A stretch of 64,000 nt of DNA from Haloarcula sp. H-GB4 (GCF_030848575.1 NZ_JAVDDX010000002.1:620001-684000); one strand, 5' to 3'; shown: positions 53,824-63,564, counted from the first letter of the stretch. Notes: generated by a model from the sequence alone, not told the origin. A program made the numbers and translations.

Positions 53824-54000
53824 ATGGAGCGTGTGACACTACGGATTCCGAAGCAGCAGATTGAAGAGGTCGAACAGATGGTCGAGACGGGCGAGTACCC
53901 CAATCGGAGCGAAGCGATTCGCTCGGCGGTTCGGGAAATGCTCGCCGAGGAAGGCTCCGAGCAAGCCTCCGAAAAGAAGCGGTCCTGGGCCAAGGTGTAA
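53824..54000 (+). CDS. cdrS: CdrS, short ribbon-helix-helix cell-division regulator
   Basis: The 58-residue protein is a bare ribbon-helix-helix: beta strand [10 protein letters not shown], helix [10 protein letters not shown], turn EYPNRSEAI and helix [11 protein letters not shown], then a charged tail. Two bases separate its stop from the ftsZ2 start, so the genes are co-transcribed. CdrS in Halobacterium and Haloferax regulates ftsZ2 and many division genes. The name follows from fold, size and this exact gene order. Confidence 0.9.
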   Translation: MERVTLRIPKQQIEEVEQMVETGEYPNRSEAIRSAVREMLAEEGSEQASEKKRSWAKV

Positions 54001-54002
54001 CG

Positions 54003-55241
54003 ATGCAGGATATCGTTAACGAGGCCCTCGAACGCGACGAGCAAGAAAAGAAGAAGATGTCCGACGAGGATGTCGACGGGTTCGGCGACCCGCGCATCGT
54101 CATCGTCGGCTGTGGTGGCGCCGGCAACAACACGGTCAACCGCCTGTACAACATCGGCGTCGAGGGCGCTGACACCGTGGCCATCAACACGGACAAACAG
54201 CACCTCAAGATGATCGAAGCCGACACGAAGATTCTGGTCGGCAAGTCCCTCACCAACGGCCTCGGTGCCGGCGGTGACCCGTCGATGGGCGAGCGCGCCA
54301 CGGAGATGGCACAGGGGACTATCAAGGAAGTGCTGGGCGACGCTGACCTCGTGTTCGTCACCGCCGGCATGGGTGGCGGAACCGGAACGGGTGCCGCCCC
54401 CGTCGTCTCGAAGATCGCCAAGGAACAGGGCGCAATCGTCGTCGGCATGGTGTCGACACCGTTCAACGTCGAGCGGGCCCGCACGGTCAAGGCCGAGGAA
54501 GGGCTGGAGAAGCTCCGCAACGAAGCGGACTCCATCATCGTGCTGGACAACAACCGCCTGCTCGATTACGTCCCGAACCTCCCGATCGGCAAGGCGTTCT
54601 CCGTGATGGACCAGATCATCGCCGAGACCGTCAAAGGCATCTCGGAGACCATCACGCAGCCGAGCCTCATCAACCTCGACTACGCCGACATGACATCCAT
54701 CATGAATCAGGGCGGCGTCGCGGTGATGCTGGTCGGCGAGACCCAGGACAAGAACAAGACCGAGGAGGTCGTCAAGGACGCGATGAACCATCCGCTGCTT
54801 GACGTGGACTACCGCGGCGCGAGCGGTGGTCTAGTCCACATCACCGGCGGCCCGGACCTCACGCTGAAGGAGGCCGAGGGCATCGCACAGAACATCACCG
54901 AGCGGCTCGAGGCCGACGCCAACGTCATCTGGGGCGCACGGATTCAGGAAGAGTACAAGGGCAAGGTGCGGGTCATGGCCATCATGACCGGCGTCCAGTC
55001 CGCGCAGGTACTCGGTCCGACGACCCAGAAGCAGGCCAACAAGTCCCGCGAGGCGATTCAGGAAGTCGGCGACGACACGTCCTTCGATGCGTCCGACAAC
55101 GTCGAAAGCTTCGACAGTCCCGCTCCGAACAGCGGGAATCAGAGCAGCGGCGGTCGCACCACCGGCTACAGCGAGACTGACGGTGGGCAGGACCAGCGCG
55201 AGAAGAACAACGGACTCGACGTCATCCGGACCAACAAGTAA
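54003..55241 (+). CDS. ftsZ2: Cell-division GTPase FtsZ2
   Basis: FtsZ is the tubulin-like GTPase that forms the division ring at midcell. The 412-residue protein has [14 protein letters not shown] at the N-terminus, the tubulin signature [10 protein letters not shown] (about 123-132), the [11 protein letters not shown] loop with the T7 catalytic Asp region, and a disordered, Ser/Gly/Asp-rich C-tail after about residue 345. The last residues ([11 protein letters not shown]) may be the partner-binding tail. Linkage to the cdrS-type gene marks it as the FtsZ2 paralogue, which works in constriction, rather than FtsZ1. Confidence 0.93.
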   Translation: MQDIVNEALERDEQEKKKMSDEDVDGFGDPRIVIVGCGGAGNNTVNRLYNIGVEGADTVAINTDKQHLKMIEADTKILVGKSLTNGLGAGGDPSMGERATEMAQGTIKEVLGDADLVFVTAGMGGGTGTGAAPVVSKIAKEQGAIVVGMVSTPFNVERARTVKAEEGLEKLRNEADSIIVLDNNRLLDYVPNLPIGKAFSVMDQIIAETVKGISETITQPSLINLDYADMTSIMNQGGVAVMLVGETQDKNKTEEVVKDAMNHPLLDVDYRGASGGLVHITGGPDLTLKEAEGIAQNITERLEADANVIWGARIQEEYKGKVRVMAIMTGVQSAQVLGPTTQKQANKSREAIQEVGDDTSFDASDNVESFDSPAPNSGNQSSGGRTTGYSETDGGQDQREKNNGLDVIRTNK

Positions 55242-55246
55242 CGTCG

Positions 55247-55262
55247 TTTCGTTTTCTGTTTT
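55247..55262 (+). terminator. T-rich terminator after ftsZ2
   Basis: Three T runs separated by one to three bases begin 6 bases after the ftsZ2 stop codon. U-rich tracts without a stem are the usual archaeal terminator. The convergent pilin-domain gene ends at 55280. Confidence 0.5.
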
Positions 55263-55279
55263 CGCTGTCGAACTCGATA

Positions 55280-56557
55280 TCAGACGGCACCAGTTTCAAC
55301 GTCACCGTCGACCTGTGAGCCGCTGTCGTCAGTCAGGAACTTCCGTTCCCAGTCCCCGGTTGGCTGGTCGATGTTATCGACGTATCGCAGCTTCCCGCTA
55401 CTGTCTCCGATATAGACGAGTTCGTCAGCGCCGTCGTCGTCAACGTCCGCTGCGGCGACAGCGGACTGTTTCGCACTCGGTGCAGTGCCGCCTGTGACGT
55501 CCCCACTTTCGATTTTGGTGTCGCTACTGGCGTCGATCATGTGTATGTCGTTGCCGCCATCGACGACTGCGACACGGGTCCGGCCGTCGCTGTCGAAATC
55601 ACCCAGCGTGCCGGCCCCCATACCAGTGCTCGCGCCGAGTGTCGGGCCGACCGGTGTCGGCGTTCCGCCCGGCGAGTCGTAGTACTGGAGTTGGGCGCTC
55701 GCGTCGGCGAAAATGAACTCGTCGTCGCTGTCTGCATCGATGTCACCGATACCGAGTACCGCCGTGCCGCCATCGCCGGGGTCGGCGATACGCGTGGCCG
55801 ACCCGCCAGTAGGAGCACAGTAGATATCGTCGTCATCACCAGCGAAAAACACGCCCGTACAGCCGTCCCAGGTCCCGCTGGCGAGGCGAGTCTTGTCCGT
55901 ATCGATACCAGCGCCGGTAGGAATACTGGTAGTGACAGTTTCGACAGTCCCGTCGGTCGCGACAATCTTGATTTCGCCGCCGCTTGTGGCATACGGAACC
56001 TCGATAGTGCCGTCGCTGTCGATATCCATTGCCGGACCGAGTGCCGTCGGCTCGGTCGGCGTCGCAAGCGTCGTCGTGTCTCCCGTGGTCCCGGCTATCT
56101 GTCTGACACCGCCGGGAGCCCCGGTAAACACCGTGCCGACCGCGAGGGTGTCCGCGGTAGTCGCCGGTCTAAATGTCGAGAGCACGTACGACGACGGTGC
56201 GCCGTCGCGCTCGGTCCAAACGACACGGACAGAGTCCGACCGGGCTTGCACGAGGACCGACTTCCCGGCCGTGAACGCTATGCCTGCGAGCGCGTCGGGG
56301 TCGGCTACGCCGCGCAGTGTGATCCGGTCGCCATCGATGGTGTCACCGGATTCGTGGACGAGGCGATACTCGCCCGGCGTGTCTGTCTGCTCCAGCGCGA
56401 GCGTAGCCTGTGGCGCTGGGTCCTGCAGCTCGGTGAGACCGAAGACGAACCCAGCTGACACGGCGGCCAGCAGAAGGACGATACCCATCAATAGCACCGT
56501 TCCGACGACCGGCGAGACAGCGCGTTCTGACAGAGAGTGAGACGCGACCCGACACAT
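55280..56557 (-). CDS. Pilin-domain-anchored FG-GAP/VCBS beta-propeller protein
   Basis: The 425-residue protein starts with an archaeal type IV pilin N-domain (DUF1628): SERAVSPVVGTVLLMGIVLL, with the hydrophobic helix at about 11-37, to be cut by the prepilin peptidase. After a beta domain (to about 165) the rest carries repeated D-x-D-x-D-G calcium-loop motifs of FG-GAP/VCBS blades (DIDSDGTIEV, DIDADSDDEF, DFDSDGRTRV, DVDDDGADEL). It is likely a surface protein held or assembled through a pilin helix, with a propeller for adhesion or binding. The start at 56557 follows the pilin pattern; the frame continues further upstream over the next gene. Confidence 0.83.
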   Translation of the reverse strand: MCRVASHSLSERAVSPVVGTVLLMGIVLLLAAVSAGFVFGLTELQDPAPQATLALEQTDTPGEYRLVHESGDTIDGDRITLRGVADPDALAGIAFTAGKSVLVQARSDSVRVVWTERDGAPSSYVLSTFRPATTADTLAVGTVFTGAPGGVRQIAGTTGDTTTLATPTEPTALGPAMDIDSDGTIEVPYATSGGEIKIVATDGTVETVTTSIPTGAGIDTDKTRLASGTWDGCTGVFFAGDDDDIYCAPTGGSATRIADPGDGGTAVLGIGDIDADSDDEFIFADASAQLQYYDSPGGTPTPVGPTLGASTGMGAGTLGDFDSDGRTRVAVVDGGNDIHMIDASSDTKIESGDVTGGTAPSAKQSAVAAADVDDDGADELVYIGDSSGKLRYVDNIDQPTGDWERKFLTDDSGSQVDGDVETGAV

Positions 56558-56621
56558 CCTGCTTTCCCTAGCAAACTCGATGAAAAAGGGCCTTTGCCCG
56601 ATACCGGACGCCGTGTTCCGT

Positions 56622-57614
56622 TCAGACCGCTTCCAGCGCGTCCAGCAGATTGCACTTCCGGCAAAGGTCCCGCGCCGTCGGTGCGCCGCAGTTGTCGCAC
56701 TCGCCGTAGTCGGTGTCGCTGTTCTCGCCGCCGTAGGTGTCGGCGGCCAGCGCCGCGAGCTTCTCGTAGCCGGCCATAATCGAGTGTCGGGTCCCGGGGT
56801 GGTTCTCCTCCAGTCCGAGCATGAGATCCTGTATCTCACCGCGGTAGGCCTCATCAGCGTGGGGGCATTCAGTGATGTGTGCCGGGAGGTCCTCGAAGCG
56901 AGCGTACAGCGCGACTTCTTTCTCTGGGATGTCACGGAGCGGCTTGGCCCGTGGGATGTGATGGTCTTGGGCCTCGCGCGTCTGGTCTGTCGGTGCGTCA
57001 GACGAGTCGAACGGCCCCAGCGACGCCTCGAAATGTTTGGCGATCTGTGAGATGTCGCCTTCGAGGAAGTTCATCAGCGCCGTCTCGGCCTCGTCGTCGA
57101 GGTTGTGACCGGTCAGGAGCTTATCGGCGTCGAGTTCCTCCGCGTACTTCGAGAGGAGGTCACGGCGGAACACACCACAGTAGGCGCAGGCGGCCATCCC
57201 TTCGGGGTCGTCCTCGACGACATCGTCCATCTGGACCCCGAACTCCTCGGCGTATGAGACGGTGACGTGTTCGATGCCGAGGTCATCGGTCAGTTCCTCG
57301 CAGGCCTCTAAGCTCGCGTCGCGGTAGCCCTCGATGCCCTCGTGGATAGAAAGCGCGACCAGTTCGATGCGGGGGTCTTCGGCGAACGTGTCGTGCAGAA
57401 TCTGCGTAAGAACGACGCTGTCTTTGCCACCCGAGAGGCCGATGACCCACGTCTCGGGGTCCTCGACCGTGGCATCGTCGGACACGAGGCCGTCCTCGCG
57501 GATGCGACGGCGAACCCGTTTCGTGACCGCTCGGCAGAGATGAGACTCACAGAGGTGAAGCCCGGAATAGGCCGCGTGTAACACCGCATTCTCGCCGCAT
57601 TTGTCGCACTCCAT
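56622..57614 (-). CDS. ncsA: tRNA 2-thiolation enzyme NcsA (CTU1/TtcA family)
   Basis: The enzyme adenylates U34 of Lys/Glu/Gln tRNAs and, with the ubiquitin-like SAMP2 as sulfur carrier in haloarchaea, makes 2-thiouridine. The 330-residue protein has an N-terminal zinc knuckle (CDKCGENAV, CESHLC), the PP-loop GLSGGKDS (61-66 core), CAYCG (Cys143, Cys146) for the Fe-S cluster, GHNLDDEAETALMNFL, and a C-terminal knuckle (CDNCG, CRKC). The ATG at 57614 removes an unlikely eight-residue extension. Confidence 0.9.
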   Translation of the reverse strand: MECDKCGENAVLHAAYSGLHLCESHLCRAVTKRVRRRIREDGLVSDDATVEDPETWVIGLSGGKDSVVLTQILHDTFAEDPRIELVALSIHEGIEGYRDASLEACEELTDDLGIEHVTVSYAEEFGVQMDDVVEDDPEGMAACAYCGVFRRDLLSKYAEELDADKLLTGHNLDDEAETALMNFLEGDISQIAKHFEASLGPFDSSDAPTDQTREAQDHHIPRAKPLRDIPEKEVALYARFEDLPAHITECPHADEAYRGEIQDLMLGLEENHPGTRHSIMAGYEKLAALAADTYGGENSDTDYGECDNCGAPTARDLCRKCNLLDALEAV

Positions 57615-57702
57615 CGTGACGAGTAGTCGTGGCCGCAATGGTGAGAGGGTTTCGTCTCGGGTCCGACAGGACAGATCGCACCGAATCGGTCACAGCCACA
57701 CC

Positions 57703-58401
57703 TCACAGCGCGTCGGGACCGTGCTGTAGTGTGTCGATGACTGTCTCAGTGGTGTCCTCGCGGCCGCTCGACGAGAACAGTTCGTGGCCGCCGTCGTACA
57801 GCCGGATACGGTCGGCCGGCAGACGCTCCCCGACGGCACGCGGGTCGACAACTGTGTCCGTAAGTGAGCAAAATGCCGCGGCAGTGTCCCGGGCCGGCGG
57901 CAGCGACCGCTGGGCCCGAAACACAGTCCGAAGGAAGGCGGGCGAAACCGACGACGGAGCCTCCGCGAGCTGCTGGGTCGTCGCCAAGTCGCCAATGGCG
58001 TCGGCATCCAAGGTATCGATAGGGATGAACGGTTTCGTAATCGGGAGCGATGCGATAGCGTCGAGCACCGGCCCCGGAACCGGAAAGTCACTGTCCCACC
58101 AGGGGCTCAGATACACTCGGTTGCCAATACCGTCGGCGTTGAGGTGGGCCGCTGTTAGCCCACCCGCGCTGTGCCCGAGCAGGTCGAACTCGCCGAGGTC
58201 GGCGGCATACTCCTGCACCGGACCGACCCACTCCCGCCGGTAGTCGGTGATGTGTGTCGGCAGTTCGACGGCGTGGACGCGGTACGCCGTGGCAAGCTGG
58301 TCGATGAGCCACTGGACGTTCCGGTGTCGACACCGGTTCCCCCAGCCAAGGACGAACAGGCAGTCCCGGGTCGCCCCCTCGTCGTACACGCGAATCTGCA
58401 T
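57703..58401 (-). CDS. Alpha/beta hydrolase
   Basis: The 232-residue hydrolase has FVLGWGNRCRHRN after the first strand, the nucleophile elbow LLGHSAGGLTA, an acidic residue region LTDTVVDPRAV and the catalytic His in YDGGHELFSSSG. It is probably an esterase-like enzyme of unknown substrate. The ATG at 58401 has CTTATGTCC about 28 bases upstream and is the likely leaderless start; a longer frame would run through the next gene. Confidence 0.83.
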   Translation of the reverse strand: MQIRVYDEGATRDCLFVLGWGNRCRHRNVQWLIDQLATAYRVHAVELPTHITDYRREWVGPVQEYAADLGEFDLLGHSAGGLTAAHLNADGIGNRVYLSPWWDSDFPVPGPVLDAIASLPITKPFIPIDTLDADAIGDLATTQQLAEAPSSVSPAFLRTVFRAQRSLPPARDTAAAFCSLTDTVVDPRAVGERLPADRIRLYDGGHELFSSSGREDTTETVIDTLQHGPDAL

Positions 58402-58489
58402 ACCCGACGTTCCCGCGGCGAGGACATAAGCCCGGGTGAACGCCTGACAGCCGCCCGTCGCGTTGTCGACGTGGAGAGCCCGTGCGCGC

Positions 58490-59515
58490 TCACGGCTGCC
58501 ACGATAGCCACGCCCCGTGTGGCTCGTAGTCGACGAGGTGGGTCGCCTCGACGCCGTCACCACCCCAGCGCTTCCAGTCCAATTCCACCGACTCGCCGCC
58601 CGACAGGTCCCGCCGACCAGTGAGCCAGTGCAGCGGGCGCTCGGCCATTTGCTCTTCGAGCAAGGTCGTTAGCGACTCATTCAGTTCCGCCGGGACCTGA
58701 TACAGCACGAGCGTGTTAACGACACAGACCGGGACGTCGGACGGAATCTCGTCGAGTACCGCCGGCAGGTCATCGAGCATATCGCCCTCGGTAAGCGCAG
58801 GTGGGTCGTCCCGTGCAACCGCCAGCGCACCGTCTAAAACGGCGCGCCGCTCCTCGTGTTCGGGCCAGACGAGTGCGCGGAGCCAGTCCCTGTCGGCCTT
58901 GTCGGTCACGTCAAGCGGATTCCGGTCGATACCGACCCTAGAGCGAATCGCGGGCGGCGCCTCCGGAAGCGGCGGGTCGCCACGCCGGACGCTGCTCTCG
59001 ATGGTAAGCGGCGAGTCGCTGTTGCCGACCACGCGACCGTCGTAGTCGTAGCGGTAGTGGTCGAACAGCAGGTTCAGGCCGGCGCTCGGCCCGAGTTCCA
59101 CCAGCGCGAGCGGCCCGTCGGCAGCGCGGGCTACCTGTGCGATAGCCGGGTAGAGGACCGCGCTGCGCCGCACTGCGTTCGTCTGCGTGCGCCGGGTCCG
59201 CAGGAGCGGCCGGATATCGTCGGCATGGTCGAGACAGAACTCGCGGAAGGCTGGAAAGCACTCATCGTCGGAGTCACGCGCCCTCCGGGTGATGCTCGGG
59301 TAGTACTCGGCCAGCCGATGGGCAGAGTTCCGGTCAAGCAGATAGTGGACCGCGGCAAGCAAGAGGTGTGGGGCCTGGCGGCCTTCGGGAACGGTCGCCG
59401 CGATGTCGAGGATATCGCTGTCTTCAGCCGCCTCACGGCAGAGATGGGCGTACAGCGGCGAGGAGTCGTCGGCCCATTCAGCCAGGTCCCGGAACTGCGC
59501 TCGGCGGTCAGACAT
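58490..59515 (-). CDS. DUF2332-family protein
   Basis: The 341-residue protein has an N-terminal helical part (MSDRRAQFRDLAEWADDSSP) and a methyltransferase-like core with VELGPSAGLNLLFDHYRYDY, which resembles an S-adenosylmethionine-binding glycine loop, then VVNTLVLYQVPAEL and an HWLTGRRDL stretch. It matches the widespread but uncharacterised DUF2332 family. A methyltransferase fold is inferred; activity is unknown. It is divergent from the CrtI-like gene. Confidence 0.78.
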   Translation of the reverse strand: MSDRRAQFRDLAEWADDSSPLYAHLCREAAEDSDILDIAATVPEGRQAPHLLLAAVHYLLDRNSAHRLAEYYPSITRRARDSDDECFPAFREFCLDHADDIRPLLRTRRTQTNAVRRSAVLYPAIAQVARAADGPLALVELGPSAGLNLLFDHYRYDYDGRVVGNSDSPLTIESSVRRGDPPLPEAPPAIRSRVGIDRNPLDVTDKADRDWLRALVWPEHEERRAVLDGALAVARDDPPALTEGDMLDDLPAVLDEIPSDVPVCVVNTLVLYQVPAELNESLTTLLEEQMAERPLHWLTGRRDLSGGESVELDWKRWGGDGVEATHLVDYEPHGAWLSWQP

Positions 59516-59679
59516 ATCAGCGGGGACACTGCACTGACAGATGAGTGTTTGGCTGCTGGGAGGTACTATTTTCACCGGCACACATGTAGACGAAGTAATG
59601 AGCTTGTGTCAGAAAAACGACTTCGGACGAGCAACAGCCCTCACCGCGGCTATCGAGTATGTGGTACAGGTGAGGAGTT

Positions 59680-61158
59680 GTGGGAACTGAGTCTGCAGAC
59701 GTAGCCGTCATCGGGGGCGGTGTCGCCGGCATGAGCACGGCCGCACGATTGCAGGCGGACGGCTACTCGACGGTCGTCCTCGAACAGCACGACAGCGTCG
59801 GTGGCTGTGCGGGCTACTACGAACGAGCGGGGTTCCGGTTCGATGTCGGTGCGACGACACTCGTGGATTTCGTCCCGGAGGGTGTCGGCGGCCAGCTGTT
59901 GTCGGCTGTCGGCTTCGAACCTCCAGCAATGGCGATACAGGATGCCTACGACGTCTGGCTGCCGGACCGGACGGTAACGCTGTACCGCGATCAGACCGAC
60001 TGGGACACCGAACGACGCACGAAACTCGGCGATGACAGGCGGCATCTGGCGTTCTACGACTTCATCGACGACCTCTCGGCGCGGCTCTGGCGACTCACCA
60101 GAACAGACGTCAAGATGCCGATACAGAGCGTCGACGACCTCGTTCGGAACGCCAGTGCGGTCGGCTTTCGGGACCTGCCGCTGATCAGATACCTCCGCTG
60201 GACGATGGCCGACGCGATGCGTGCCCACGGCGTGTACGACGACCGACCGCTCCGAGCAGTCGTCTCGATGCTCGTCGAGGATACGGTCCATGCCGCGCTC
60301 GACGACGCCCCGCTGTTGAACGCCGTCCTCGGGATGACGATCCATCGGACAGGACTGGGCCGAGCGACCGGCGGGATGTACGGCTTCTGGCAGTCCTTCG
60401 TCGACCAGTACACGGACATCGGCGGACGAGTCGAGACGGGCCGCACTGTCAGGTCGATAACCAGGACCGGCGGTAACTTCTGTATCGACTCGGCGGCTGG
60501 GCCGGTCCACGCAGACCAAGTCGTCAGCACTGTCCCAGTCCCTGTTACCAGAAGCCTCGCGCCAACGGTTGTCGGTGATAGACTCGACGAATACTGCTCG
60601 ATGCTGCAAACCCACGAGGGGAGCGCACTCATGCTATTTCTCGGCGTCCCGGCAGCCGAGGTCGACGGCCGCGAGCGGACGCACCATCAGATTCTGCAGG
60701 CCTACGACGAACCGCTCGGCAACGGGAACAACATGTTCGTCTCCGTCTCCGCGCCGGGTGACGACGTGAGCGCACCGGCCGGCCACCGGGCAGTCATGCT
60801 GTCTACCCACTGTGCAGTCGAACCGTGGCAAGGCCTTGACGAGGCGACCTACGAGGAGGAGAAGGCAGCCGCCCGCGAGCGACTACTTGCAGGCGGCCAG
60901 ACCGTCTATCCCGACCTCGGGACCAACCCGGTCGTCTCCGAGGTGGCGACGCCGGTCACCTACGAACAGTTCACGAACAGACCCCGCGGGGCTGTTGGGG
61001 GATACAGGCAGACGCCGGCAAACGCGAACCAGGGAGCCGTTCCACAGGACGTGGGCGTCGAGGGGTTCTACCTCGCCGGCGACACTACATGGCCGGGCCT
61101 TGGCACCGTCGCCTGTGTCAAAGGGAGCGAAATCGCGGCCGACCACATCCGGAGCTGA
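59680..61158 (+). CDS. CrtI-like FAD-dependent oxidoreductase (carotenoid desaturase/isomerase superfamily)
   Basis: The 492-residue protein starts at GTG 59680, preceded by GAGGAG at 59672-59677 as ribosome site. It has the dinucleotide loop VAVIGGGVAGMSTAARLQAD, then EQHDSVGGCAGYYERAGFRF, and the C-terminal FAD segment VEGFYLAGDTTWPGLGTVAC. This matches the phytoene desaturase/CrtISO/retinol-saturase group. No carotenoid genes lie beside it, so the substrate is open. A carotenoid or isoprenoid lipid is the natural guess. Confidence 0.83.
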   Translation: MGTESADVAVIGGGVAGMSTAARLQADGYSTVVLEQHDSVGGCAGYYERAGFRFDVGATTLVDFVPEGVGGQLLSAVGFEPPAMAIQDAYDVWLPDRTVTLYRDQTDWDTERRTKLGDDRRHLAFYDFIDDLSARLWRLTRTDVKMPIQSVDDLVRNASAVGFRDLPLIRYLRWTMADAMRAHGVYDDRPLRAVVSMLVEDTVHAALDDAPLLNAVLGMTIHRTGLGRATGGMYGFWQSFVDQYTDIGGRVETGRTVRSITRTGGNFCIDSAAGPVHADQVVSTVPVPVTRSLAPTVVGDRLDEYCSMLQTHEGSALMLFLGVPAAEVDGRERTHHQILQAYDEPLGNGNNMFVSVSAPGDDVSAPAGHRAVMLSTHCAVEPWQGLDEATYEEEKAAARERLLAGGQTVYPDLGTNPVVSEVATPVTYEQFTNRPRGAVGGYRQTPANANQGAVPQDVGVEGFYLAGDTTWPGLGTVACVKGSEIAADHIRS

Positions 61159-61272
61159 CCACCACAGCGAGGCATAGATGTGCTACTACGACGTGGTGCG
61201 GGTGACGGGCGACGCGCAACGTAACCGGCACGGAGAGTCAGCGTTTAGGCCGCGCAACTGATAGAGCAGGTA

Positions 61273-61923
61273 ATGAGTCTGGACCGTCCGGAGGCAGTCG
61301 AGCGGGTGGAAGAAATCGTCGCTACGGTCGAGGACGAGACGATGCCGGTCCCGGTCCGCGAGGTGTGGGTGTACGGCGACGTGGCGCTCGGGCTAGACCC
61401 GGTCGAGCGGCTGGACGTGTACGTCACCAAGGACATCCTGTTCAAGGACGCGCCGGAACGCGCCGAGGAGTTCCAGCGCAGTCACGGGGTCGACGGCGTC
61501 GGCAAGACCGTCCGGGCCGCGTGGGCCGACGAGCATCCCGAGTACATCCGCGCGAACGCTAACGGACATGCCGCCCCCGAGAAGTGCCTCGCCGCCCACC
61601 TCCTGAACGATGACGAGCCGGTCCATCTGGAAGTGTGTAACGCCTCCTTCGAGGACAACGTCACCCAGCGGCTCAAAGGCGCGAAGATGCGAAACGACTA
61701 CGAACAGATTCTGGACCCCCGCGGGGCCTGCCTGTGGCTCGATGGTGAACGGTCGCCCGACGCGTTCCAGAAGCTCCGTGACAACGAGTTCGTCTTCCCC
61801 ACGCTGACGCAGTCGCTGTCGATGCTCGGGATGGACGAGACGGAGGCCGGCGACGCCGCCGACGCGGTCAAAGAGTACCGGGCACAGCAGGAAGGAGCGA
61901 CGGTTCGGGGCGATGTGGTGTAG
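61273..61923 (+). CDS. Conserved haloarchaeal protein of unknown function
   Basis: The 216-residue acidic protein has a segment VREVWVYGDVALGLDPVERL (about 28-47) that faintly recalls a nucleotidyltransferase strand-turn-helix, but the diagnostic paired Asp are not clear. EKCLAAHLLNDDEPVHLEVC and NDYEQILDPRGACLWLDGER follow. I do not recognise the family. It has ordinary codon use and stands alone. Confidence 0.75.
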   Translation: MSLDRPEAVERVEEIVATVEDETMPVPVREVWVYGDVALGLDPVERLDVYVTKDILFKDAPERAEEFQRSHGVDGVGKTVRAAWADEHPEYIRANANGHAAPEKCLAAHLLNDDEPVHLEVCNASFEDNVTQRLKGAKMRNDYEQILDPRGACLWLDGERSPDAFQKLRDNEFVFPTLTQSLSMLGMDETEAGDAADAVKEYRAQQEGATVRGDVV

Positions 61924-61954
61924 GCGGTTACCGAACTGACTTTGACAGGCTGAC

Positions 61955-62113
61955 TTACTGCAACCACGGCGCGTCGACCGTCGAGAACCGGTGTCCGCAG
62001 GCAGGACATTCGACGAGCCGCGAGCCGCCCTCACCGTCGTCGACCGCAGTGAACCGACGGCTCCAGGTCACGTGACGGCATTCCGGACAGCGGCGGACGA
62101 GCGGTGGTATCAT
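61955..62113 (-). CDS. 52-residue zinc-ribbon micro-protein
   Basis: Reading from ATG 62113, the protein has RRCPECRHVTWSRRF and VECPACGHRFSTVDAPW, two CxxC knuckles about 27 residues apart that should bind one zinc. It is of rubredoxin-like or zinc-ribbon type, function unknown. It is convergent with the preceding unknown gene. Confidence 0.8.
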   Translation of the reverse strand: MIPPLVRRCPECRHVTWSRRFTAVDDGEGGSRLVECPACGHRFSTVDAPWLQ

Positions 62114-62283
62114 GGGGAGGCGCGAATCGGTATGTATCGTCCGTAGCCGCTCGCCCTGCAAGGGTCTATCGACGGGCAACATCGCTCTAGGCGGGACATT
62201 GGGCGTGAACACAGTCCATGACAACTACAACGCGGTTTTGAGCGTACAGAAGGGATACATCCGTGCCAATCGGAGCGTCTCGT

Positions 62284-63093
62284 ATGAATCGAACGAGACG
62301 CGAGACACTGGGTCTGGTCGGTGGCCTCGCGGTGACCGTCCTCGGTGGCTGTCTCGCTCCCGAGGCTGGCGGCGACGGCTCGGGCGGAAGCGACGGCGGC
62401 GCGACGACACCGACGCACCCGACGCCGCGAAACGGAACCGACCGGGGCACGCCGACGGACACCGAGAACGAAACCCCGACCCAGACGCCGAGCGGACTCC
62501 CCGCGGGCGTCGATCGAGTCGACGCGCCGCCGTATGACATCGATGAGACCACGTGCTCGGGAGACGGGCAGAACGAGGACTACGACCCGCTGTACCTCTG
62601 TGCCAACATGCCGGCCGAGCCGTCGCTGGCGTTCGACCAGCGGCCGGCGCGGGGAACGGTGTTTCGCGAGGAAGGGCACCAGTTCTCGCCCGACGACGAC
62701 AGCGGCGGAAACGGCGATCAGCTCTACGCGACGCTGCTGACCGGGCCCGACGATGTCGACCGACTCAACGACGACAGGGACGAGATTCACGCGTTCGTCT
62801 CGGAGACTGACTTCGAGCGCCGGGCCGTCCTTGTCGTCCAGACCGGCTGGGGATCGGGGTCGATACTGCCCCATCTGAAACGCATCGAGGCGACCGACAG
62901 CGGAATCCACGCCTTCGGCTGTTACACCCAGCCCTGCGTCTACACCGCCGACTACACCGCTCGAACGACGGTGGCACGGTTCGATCGTCCGGACACCCTC
63001 GACAGTGGCGTCGTCAGCCTGACCGTCGACCCGGCAACGCGGTACAACGTGGCGACGGGCGAGGACGTGGTGACAATCGACCAGTCAAACTGA
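62284..63093 (+). CDS. Tat-dependent lipoprotein of unknown function
   Basis: The 269-residue protein has a twin-arginine signal (NRTRRETLGLVGGLAVTVLG) ending in a lipobox with Cys at GGCLAP, so it is exported by Tat and lipid-anchored outside the membrane. A Gly/Thr/Pro-rich linker (to about 75) holds the domain off the surface. The folded part has four Cys (TTCSGD, YLCANM, GCYTQPC), possibly two disulfides. No enzyme motif is recognised. The start at 62284 places the signal at the N-terminus. Confidence 0.82.
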   Translation: MNRTRRETLGLVGGLAVTVLGGCLAPEAGGDGSGGSDGGATTPTHPTPRNGTDRGTPTDTENETPTQTPSGLPAGVDRVDAPPYDIDETTCSGDGQNEDYDPLYLCANMPAEPSLAFDQRPARGTVFREEGHQFSPDDDSGGNGDQLYATLLTGPDDVDRLNDDRDEIHAFVSETDFERRAVLVVQTGWGSGSILPHLKRIEATDSGIHAFGCYTQPCVYTADYTARTTVARFDRPDTLDSGVVSLTVDPATRYNVATGEDVVTIDQSN

Positions 63094-63132
63094 CCCCCGT
63101 GTTCTTTGCGACCTGCCGGTGAAGCGACAGCT

Positions 63133-63564
63133 ATGGCAGCCCTCCCAATTCGGACCCTACACGTCCTCGCGATGGCGGCCCTCGTCGGCGGCACGACCGT
63201 GCTCTGGTACAGCTATCGGAGCGGTGCTATCGACTCACTTGTGCCCGCACGACAGTTCGAATGGCTGTTTTGGGGCGGCGTCGGCGTGCTCGTGCTCACC
63301 GGTGTCGGGAACCTCGGTGCGCTCGGGCCGCCGGGTCCCGGAACCGACTGGGGACGAACCCTGCTGGCGAAGCTGACCATTGTCGTTGTCCTCGTCGGCG
63401 GGTCGGTCGTCCGCACGCTACTCCTCGTTCGGGCCGGTGACCGCGTGAACACGTTCGACGATCTGCCCCCGGCCATTCAGCGAACGCTCTCGCGGGCCTA
63501 CGGCGCGACGGCAGCCATCCTCCTGGGCATCGTCGTCCTCGCGGAGGTCCTCGCGCATGGGTGA
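63133..63564 (+). CDS. CopD-like integral membrane protein
   Basis: The 143-residue protein has four membrane helices (about 7-26, 40-60, 75-94 and 118-140). LHVLAMAALVGGTTVLWYSY and the RLLLAKL-like TLLAKLTIVVVLVGGSVVRT match CopD-domain proteins, some of which handle copper or haem export. Its stop overlaps the start of the next gene by 8 bases, so the two are translated together. Confidence 0.78.
   Translation: MAALPIRTLHVLAMAALVGGTTVLWYSYRSGAIDSLVPARQFEWLFWGGVGVLVLTGVGNLGALGPPGPGTDWGRTLLAKLTIVVVLVGGSVVRTLLLVRAGDRVNTFDDLPPAIQRTLSRAYGATAAILLGIVVLAEVLAHG

Noticed and set aside
56558-56935. In-frame upstream extension of the pilin-propeller gene
   Set aside because: It overlaps the NcsA coding region, its composition is unlike a real protein, and the pilin N-domain must be near the N-terminus.
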